Shown here: piece by piece, positions 5,093 to 8,818 of the stretch
Layout: each line of letters starts with the position of its first letter
Numbering within the stretch: position 1 is the stretch's first letter
DNA from: an uncultured Bacilli bacterium
GTDB lineage: Bacteria > Bacillota_I > Bacilli_A > RF39 > UBA660
DNA: 8,818 nucleotides
Reading direction: 5' to 3'
NCBI GenBank assembly: GCA_934149245.1
Contig: CAKPER010000047.1
Location: 1-8,818, forward strand
Translations under genes and position numbers: made by a program
The notes under the pieces: model-generated
What the model saw: the letters and a program-made list of their open reading frames with translations, nothing else
Told to the model about the DNA's origin: nothing
The model's database searches: none

Positions 5093-6586
5093 CTAACGAA
5101 TTATTCCTAGATGTTGTACCTCTTCATCGCTAAGATAAGAAAGAATTTCTTTAATAACAACTCGCTCATCAAAAGGATAACGAACACCTTCTATTTCTTG
5201 ATAATCCTCATGTCCTTTTCCAAGAATTAAGATAACATCACCTTCTTGAGCATTACATATACTATATTTAATAGCTTCTCTTCTATCAGGAATTATAATA
5301 TATTCACCATCTGTTTTTTTCATACCAATTAAAATATCATCTATTATTTTATTATTATCTTCATATCTAGGATTATCTGCAGTTAGAATACTTAAATTGG
5401 CATATGTACCTGAAACTTCTCCAGTATCATATCTTCTTTGACGACTTCTATTGCCACCACAACCAAATACAGTAACTATTCTCTTAGGACTAGTTTCTTT
5501 AATTGTTTTTAAGACATTTTCCATAGCAATACCACTGTAAGCATAATCAATTAATACTTTAAATTTATTAGAAACTGTGACTTTCTCAAGTCTGCCCTTT
5601 ACATTAACATCTTCTAAACTTTTCTTAATAACTTTAGTATCAATATTTAGTAGATTAGCAATACTTATTGCTGCTATTGCATTATAAGCATTAAAATTAC
5701 CAGGAATGCTAACTTTAAAATCATCTTTTACAGCACCATCTGTTTTAATTTCAATTCCAATAAATTTATCATTAAGAACAGATCTACAATCTAACAATCT
5801 ATAAGTTGCTTCTTTATTTTTACCAAAAGTATAGATAGAACAATTAGTATTTTCCATCATATAAGAAGAATATTCATCATCAATATTAAAAATACCAACT
5901 TTACATTGCTTAAATAAAAGACTTTTGCAATATTTGTAATCTTCAAAACTCTCATGTTCATCTTTTCCTACATGATCTAAACTTAAGTTAGTAAAAACAG
6001 CATAATCAAAAACTACATTTACCCAACGTTTTAGTTTTAATGATTGGCTAGATATTTCCATAACAACATATTTAATACCATTATCTAGCATATCACGCAT
6101 ATATTTAAAAACATCATAAGATTCTGGAGAAGTATTCATAGTGTGAAAATACTTATCTGCGTAAAAAACACCTATTGTTCCGATTAGGCCACAGCTCCAC
6201 CCATTATCTTCGATTATTTTTTTTATCATCCAACTAGTAGTAGTCTTTCCTTTAGTACCAGTAATAGCAACTGTAGTTATTTCTTTATCAGGATAGTCAA
6301 ATAAAGTTCTCGATAATTTTGATAAGTCTACTCTCGTATCACTTAACTTAATCACTGTAACATTACTTGGAACCTCGACATCTTCCATAACAAATAAACA
6401 CTTACAACCAAGCTTTATAGCAGCGTCTATATAATCGTGCCCATCAACACGAAAGCCTTTTATACAAACAAAAGCTACATCCCTAGATACTTTTCTAGAG
6501 TCATAAGCAATATCTTTAATCTCTAGCTCTAAATCCCCTTGAATTAATTCATAATCAACATCAGTTAATAATTTTCTTAATTTCAA
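5093..6586 (-). CDS. murE: MurE: UDP-MurNAc-L-Ala-D-Glu--diaminopimelate ligase
   Basis: This cytosolic ATP-dependent ligase adds the third stem-peptide residue to the peptidoglycan precursor. The three Mur domains are all present in 497 residues, the usual length. The N-terminal UMP-binding part includes DSRKV (29-33). The ATP loop is GTKGKTTT (110-117). The central-domain motif is LSLDHVGKDEHESFEDYKYCKSLLF (201-225), with Lys221 at the carbamylated-lysine position. Next come GRLE (331-334), GCGGNRSRQRRYDTGE (375-390) and GKGHEDYQ (456-463). DNPR at 404-407 is the pocket signature for meso-diaminopimelate rather than lysine. One deviation is DYAYSGI (347-353), where the usual motif is DYAHTPD. 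Start is TTG 6586: the family's MKLxxLL opening begins there and a TGA lies just upstream in frame. An out-of-frame ATG four bases earlier shares the ribosome binding site GAGGTGAT. First gene of an operon with the rhodanese. Confidence 0.96.
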   Translation of the reverse strand: MKLRKLLTDVDYELIQGDLELEIKDIAYDSRKVSRDVAFVCIKGFRVDGHDYIDAAIKLGCKCLFVMEDVEVPSNVTVIKLSDTRVDLSKLSRTLFDYPDKEITTVAITGTKGKTTTSWMIKKIIEDNGWSCGLIGTIGVFYADKYFHTMNTSPESYDVFKYMRDMLDNGIKYVVMEISSQSLKLKRWVNVVFDYAVFTNLSLDHVGKDEHESFEDYKYCKSLLFKQCKVGIFNIDDEYSSYMMENTNCSIYTFGKNKEATYRLLDCRSVLNDKFIGIEIKTDGAVKDDFKVSIPGNFNAYNAIAAISIANLLNIDTKVIKKSLEDVNVKGRLEKVTVSNKFKVLIDYAYSGIAMENVLKTIKETSPKRIVTVFGCGGNRSRQRRYDTGEVSGTYANLSILTADNPRYEDNNKIIDDILIGMKKTDGEYIIIPDRREAIKYSICNAQEGDVILILGKGHEDYQEIEGVRYPFDERVVIKEILSYLSDEEVQHLGIIR

Positions 6587-6608
6587 TCATATCACCTCAT
6601 CTATATAT

Positions 6609-6638
6609 ATTATAGCAGATAATAAATATAAATACCAA
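6609..6638 (-). promoter_or_regulatory. Promoter of the murE-rhodanese operon
   Basis: Minus strand: TTGGTA (-35, four of six), an 18-base spacer ending in TGC, then a perfect TATAAT. Transcription would start near 6602, leaving a very short leader that begins almost at the GAGGTGAT ribosome binding site. Confidence 0.65.
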
Positions 6639-6687
6639 TATTACTTTACACTTAACAGATTTTTATTAACGGTATGTTACTTTTTTC

Positions 6688-6715
6688 TTGACAATCAACT
6701 AAAATATGATAAAAT
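6688..6715 (+). promoter_or_regulatory. Promoter of the serine hydrolase gene
   Basis: Perfect TTGACA (6688-6693), a 16-base spacer ending in TGA, then TAAAAT (6710-6715). It is the best promoter in the window. Predicted start of transcription is near 6722, with GAGGA (6739-6743) 6 bases before the ATG. It fires away from the murE promoter, with 49 bases between the two -35 elements. Confidence 0.75.
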
Positions 6716-6749
6716 ATACACTAAACATTTAAAGAAAAGAGGAATAGTT

Positions 6750-8114
6750 ATGGATAAATATTTGTTAAATACGGAGAAAAAAGAAATTGATAATATAACA
6801 GAAATGTTAAGTAATAGTCTTGATAATAAAGATATTGAGGATGTAAAAGTTAAATTTAATAATATCATTAAAGAAACTAAAGATTATAGTATAGAAGATA
6901 TTTTAAATTATATATTAGAAGAATTTGCTAAAGACTTATCACCATTATTAGATAAAAATTATACTCCTGGATTACAGGCTGGTATCAAGAATAAAAATTT
7001 TAACCTTTCTTTATATGGAGGATATTATAACGGAAAGAAAGAAAAAGAAATAGATGAAAATACTATGTTTTCATTTGATTCTGTAAGTAAAATATTAACT
7101 TCTATAATAGCAGCTAAAGAGCCTAAAACAACTATTAGCCAACTAAATAAAGATTTTAATTTAGATACTAATATTCAAGATATTCTAAACTTTACAGCAA
7201 TGATAAGAACTGATAGAAGAATTGATAATTTATCTCCAGAAGATACTATTAAAATACTTAAAAACGTAAAAGAAGATTTAGAGGAGAAAAAGTTACAAAA
7301 GAATTTCTATCAATATAATGATATTGGATATATGATTTTAAGATTAAGTATTGATAACTTTATTTTAAAATTAGATAACTTATTAAATTTAATTGACGAT
7401 AAAAATTTAACTTATAAAAATTATGAAAATAAATCTCTTATTACTGGAGGAAAACTTGAAGAAGAATTTTTAACTCCTGATAGAAAAGGTAGAAAAATTA
7501 TCTTTCCTGGACATACAGGATTATACGGAAATATTACAGGACTTTTGAATTTATTTGAAAACTTTATTGAAAACGATAAAATTTTATCAAAAGAAGAAAA
7601 AGCAGAATTATTTAAACAACCATATACAGATCCAAAAGTTTATACAAAAGAGGGTAATATTCAAACTGGAAAAAATGGTAGTCCTCAATATATGGCTAAG
7701 ATTGCTGGAATATATAGAAAACCTAACGGAATTACTTCTCCAGACTATAGCAAGATGGCTTCTTGTGATATATCAGATATTTCTACAGATAATGCTAAAG
7801 CCTCAACTGGAACATCAGGTGCTTGGACAGTATATGATAATATAGAGAATTTTGGCAGTTATGTTGGAGGACTTCTTACTAATCCATACTCTTATGTAAA
7901 AAAAGATTTCTATGAAAATAGTAGAAATGAAATTCCTAATACTAATTTAACAGTTAATCAAAACGGCGTTATTTTAGGATATCAAACTAAGTTAAATTAT
8001 TATAAAGATCTTATAACAAAGTATGGACTATTACTTGAACTTTTAACAAAATATATTGAAAAAGATGATAAAAAGGCTCTAGACAGCACTAGAAAACTTG
8101 TTAAAAAAATATAA
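6750..8114 (+). CDS. Beta-lactamase-fold serine hydrolase without signal peptide
   Basis: The protein has the penicillin-recognising serine hydrolase fold (class C beta-lactamase/esterase/DD-peptidase type). The nucleophile motif SxxK is S111-V-S-K114 in the setting ENTMFSFDSVSKILTSI, and the second motif is Y189-N-D191 in QYNDIGYMIL, where many relatives have YSN or YSD. GHTGLYG (254-260) matches the 'GHAGLFS' segment of the family. The third catalytic motif (HTG/KTG) should fall near ASTGTSGAWTVYD (351-363), with LLTNPYSYV after it; only a degenerate STG is seen, so activity is not certain. About 75 residues, acidic and helical, precede the domain, and about 60 follow it. There is no signal peptide or membrane segment, so it is predicted to stay in the cytosol, which is unusual for this fold. 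Start ATG 6750 has GAGGA and a strong promoter, and the gene is transcribed alone. Substrate unknown. Confidence 0.82.
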   Translation: MDKYLLNTEKKEIDNITEMLSNSLDNKDIEDVKVKFNNIIKETKDYSIEDILNYILEEFAKDLSPLLDKNYTPGLQAGIKNKNFNLSLYGGYYNGKKEKEIDENTMFSFDSVSKILTSIIAAKEPKTTISQLNKDFNLDTNIQDILNFTAMIRTDRRIDNLSPEDTIKILKNVKEDLEEKKLQKNFYQYNDIGYMILRLSIDNFILKLDNLLNLIDDKNLTYKNYENKSLITGGKLEEEFLTPDRKGRKIIFPGHTGLYGNITGLLNLFENFIENDKILSKEEKAELFKQPYTDPKVYTKEGNIQTGKNGSPQYMAKIAGIYRKPNGITSPDYSKMASCDISDISTDNAKASTGTSGAWTVYDNIENFGSYVGGLLTNPYSYVKKDFYENSRNEIPNTNLTVNQNGVILGYQTKLNYYKDLITKYGLLLELLTKYIEKDDKKALDSTRKLVKKI

Positions 8115-8158
8115 AAAAACAGCTTTATCTAATTACTTATGATAAAGTTGCTTTTTTT
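8114..8158. terminator. Shared bidirectional terminator containing the stop codon of the convergent gene
   Basis: CTTTATC (8123-8129) pairs with GATAAAG (8141-8147), extended by G-U, A-U and C-G pairs, around an 11-base loop. A-run before, T-run (8152-8158) after, so it works for the serine hydrolase; read on the other strand it ends in a T-run for the membrane protein. The TAA of the membrane protein (8137-8139) lies in the loop and its last codons form one arm. Confidence 0.8.
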
Positions 8159-8631
8159 GTACATCTACTATGTATTAGTTTCATAATATATCTTGCTGTA
8201 GGTTGTGCTAAAAGTATTTCACACCAAAAGGCAACGCAAAAGTTACGAGGCCAGTGTGTTAAAAAGGTTGCAAATGGTGCTAAACTAAGCTTCCCTTGCC
8301 CTATCATACTACCTAATATGGTCATTATCATTGACATACCAGTAACACAGAATAATATATTAAATAATACTTTACTATTAAAGCTATCATTATTAGTAGT
8401 AAAAATACTCATTAATTTATCAGATATTTTTCCAACAATAAAATGTTCAACTAACATAGCCGTTAACCAAATAATAGGAATCATTTTTAAAATAATCAAT
8501 AAAACTTTAAGATTAATCATCCCAAATGATGTACCAATATTTAAAAATAACATTACTATTACTGTAATTAAGGCAATTATACCACCATATATTAAACCTT
8601 CTTTTTCATTATAAGGTAATCTTTTATCCAT
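8137..8631 (-). CDS. Four-helix membrane protein, DUF2798-like
   Basis: The product is 164 residues and integral to the membrane. Hydrophobic segments lie near 13-31, 43-65, 87-109 and 128-147. The two halves look alike: each has a helix followed by a polar stretch and then a helix ending in a short basic segment (VEHFIVGKISDKLM, 61-74; WPRNFCVAFWCEILLAQPTARYIM, 127-150). This resembles the duplicated DUF2798 arrangement, in which a R/KNF-VAF helix recurs; that family has no established function. The frame can be extended to GTG 8673, but ATG 8631 has AAAGGAG 7 bases upstream, and the predicted promoter -10 overlaps the GTG, so the upstream start would not be on the transcript. Its 3' end sits inside the terminator shared with the serine hydrolase. 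No catalytic residues are recognised. Confidence 0.72.
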   Translation of the reverse strand: MDKRLPYNEKEGLIYGGIIALITVIVMLFLNIGTSFGMINLKVLLIILKMIPIIWLTAMLVEHFIVGKISDKLMSIFTTNNDSFNSKVLFNILFCVTGMSMIMTILGSMIGQGKLSLAPFATFLTHWPRNFCVAFWCEILLAQPTARYIMKLIHSRCTKKATLS

Positions 8632-8663
8632 AATATTACTCCTTTCTTTTTCAAACATAGTTA

Positions 8664-8692
8664 ATTTTAGCACATTTAAATTTTCTTCGTAA
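8664..8692 (-). promoter_or_regulatory. Promoter candidate for the DUF2798-like gene
   Basis: Minus strand: TTACGA (-35, weak), a 17-base spacer ending in TGC, then TAAAAT, giving an extended -10. Predicted start near 8657 leaves a leader of about 26 bases to ATG 8631. Confidence 0.45.
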
Positions 8693-8711
8693 GTAAAAAT
8701 TTTTAGTTTTT

Positions 8712-8740
8712 AAAAAAAATTGGCACTATGACCAATTTTT
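8712..8740. terminator. Bidirectional intrinsic terminator upstream of the DUF2798-like gene
   Basis: AAAAATTGG (8715-8723) and CCAATTTTT (8732-8740) are perfect 9-base arms around an 8-base loop. On the minus strand eight T follow, so it most likely ends a transcript coming from beyond the right edge. The plus direction also has a T-run. Confidence 0.7.
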
Positions 8741-8755
8741 ATTCAGAGTGTAGAC

Positions 8756-8784
8756 AAACCCTAGATTTTTTCTAAGGGTTTTCT
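8756..8784 (+). terminator. Second terminator-like hairpin at the right edge
   Basis: AAACCCT (8756-8762) pairs with AGGGTTT (8775-8781), and AGA/TCT continues the stem with one bulged A. The GC core is the strongest of any hairpin here, and TTTTCTT follows in the plus direction. No plus-strand gene is seen before it within 600 bases, so its job is unclear; it may work as an insulator or be an old gene end. Confidence 0.5.
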
Positions 8785-8818
8785 TATGAATAAAATTTTT
8801 ATAAAACTTTTCAATATT

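Noticed and set aside
7555..7845. Plus-strand 96-codon frame inside the serine hydrolase gene
   Set aside because: It is a shifted frame of a well-supported gene, very rich in Lys, Leu and Ile, with no independent start signal.
8318..8614. Plus-strand 98-codon frame opposite the DUF2798-like gene
   Set aside because: It is the reverse reading of helix-coding DNA. The minus strand has a ribosome binding site, promoter and terminator in agreement.
8632..8673. GTG start 14 codons earlier for the DUF2798-like protein
   Set aside because: It overlaps the predicted -10 and has no ribosome binding site, whereas ATG 8631 follows AAAGGAG.
8786..8818. ATG at 8786 opening a plus-strand frame to the right edge
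   Set aside because: Only 11 codons are visible and the bases before it are the T-rich tail of a terminator, with no ribosome binding site.
1..8818. CRISPR arrays, tRNA or rRNA genes, riboswitches, tandem repeats
   Set aside because: No regularly spaced repeats, cloverleaf patterns, rRNA-like stretches or recognisable aptamer cores were seen on either strand.

Overview
The window is very AT-rich, with strong purine-rich ribosome binding sites (AGGAG/GAGGTG), frequent TTG and GTG starts, intrinsic terminators with U-tracts, and TGG for Trp with TGA as a stop. That points to a low-GC member of the Bacillota (Firmicutes), such as a host-associated Bacilli/Erysipelotrichia/RF39-like or clostridial lineage. 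The MurE ligase carries the DNPR signature, so the peptidoglycan is probably of the meso-diaminopimelate type. The species cannot be named from the sequence.

Layout. Bases 1-64 hold the N-terminus of a membrane or secreted protein running off the left edge on the minus strand. Bases 244-474 look like the decayed N-terminal piece of a tyrosine recombinase with an early stop, and 475-819 is non-coding with a possible insertion-sequence end near 540. Then come two minus-strand genes: a Fic-fold protein (2289-2954) and, downstream of it, an ADP-ribosylglycohydrolase with an extra C-terminal module (820-2169). A 392-base divergent intergenic region separates them from a plus-strand SpoVB/MurJ-type flippase (3347-4636). 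The flippase converges, across a long hairpin, on a minus-strand operon of murE (5093-6586) followed by a small rhodanese-domain protein (4739-5029). From the murE promoter region a plus-strand gene diverges: a beta-lactamase-fold serine hydrolase without a signal peptide (6750-8114). It converges on a minus-strand four-helix membrane protein (8137-8631) through one shared terminator hairpin. The right edge (8674-8818) holds two more terminator-like hairpins.

How the genes fit together. murE, the flippase and the serine hydrolase have a loose cell-envelope theme: building the stem peptide, moving a lipid-linked sugar, and a penicillin-recognising fold. The Fic/ADP-ribosylglycohydrolase pair next to a recombinase relic looks like an accessory insertion. 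Its Fic protein has Gln where the catalytic His should be and keeps an inhibitory SxxxEG motif, and its partner is an enzyme family that removes ADP-ribose. This pair is the best candidate for an under-described system, but a functional link is inference.

Two starts should be moved inward from the longest open frame: the glycohydrolase to ATG 2169 and the membrane protein to ATG 8631. Six promoter candidates carry an extended -10 (TGN followed by TATAAT or TAAAAT). The flippase is the exception: its upstream region contains no G for 63 bases, so it has no Shine-Dalgarno sequence.
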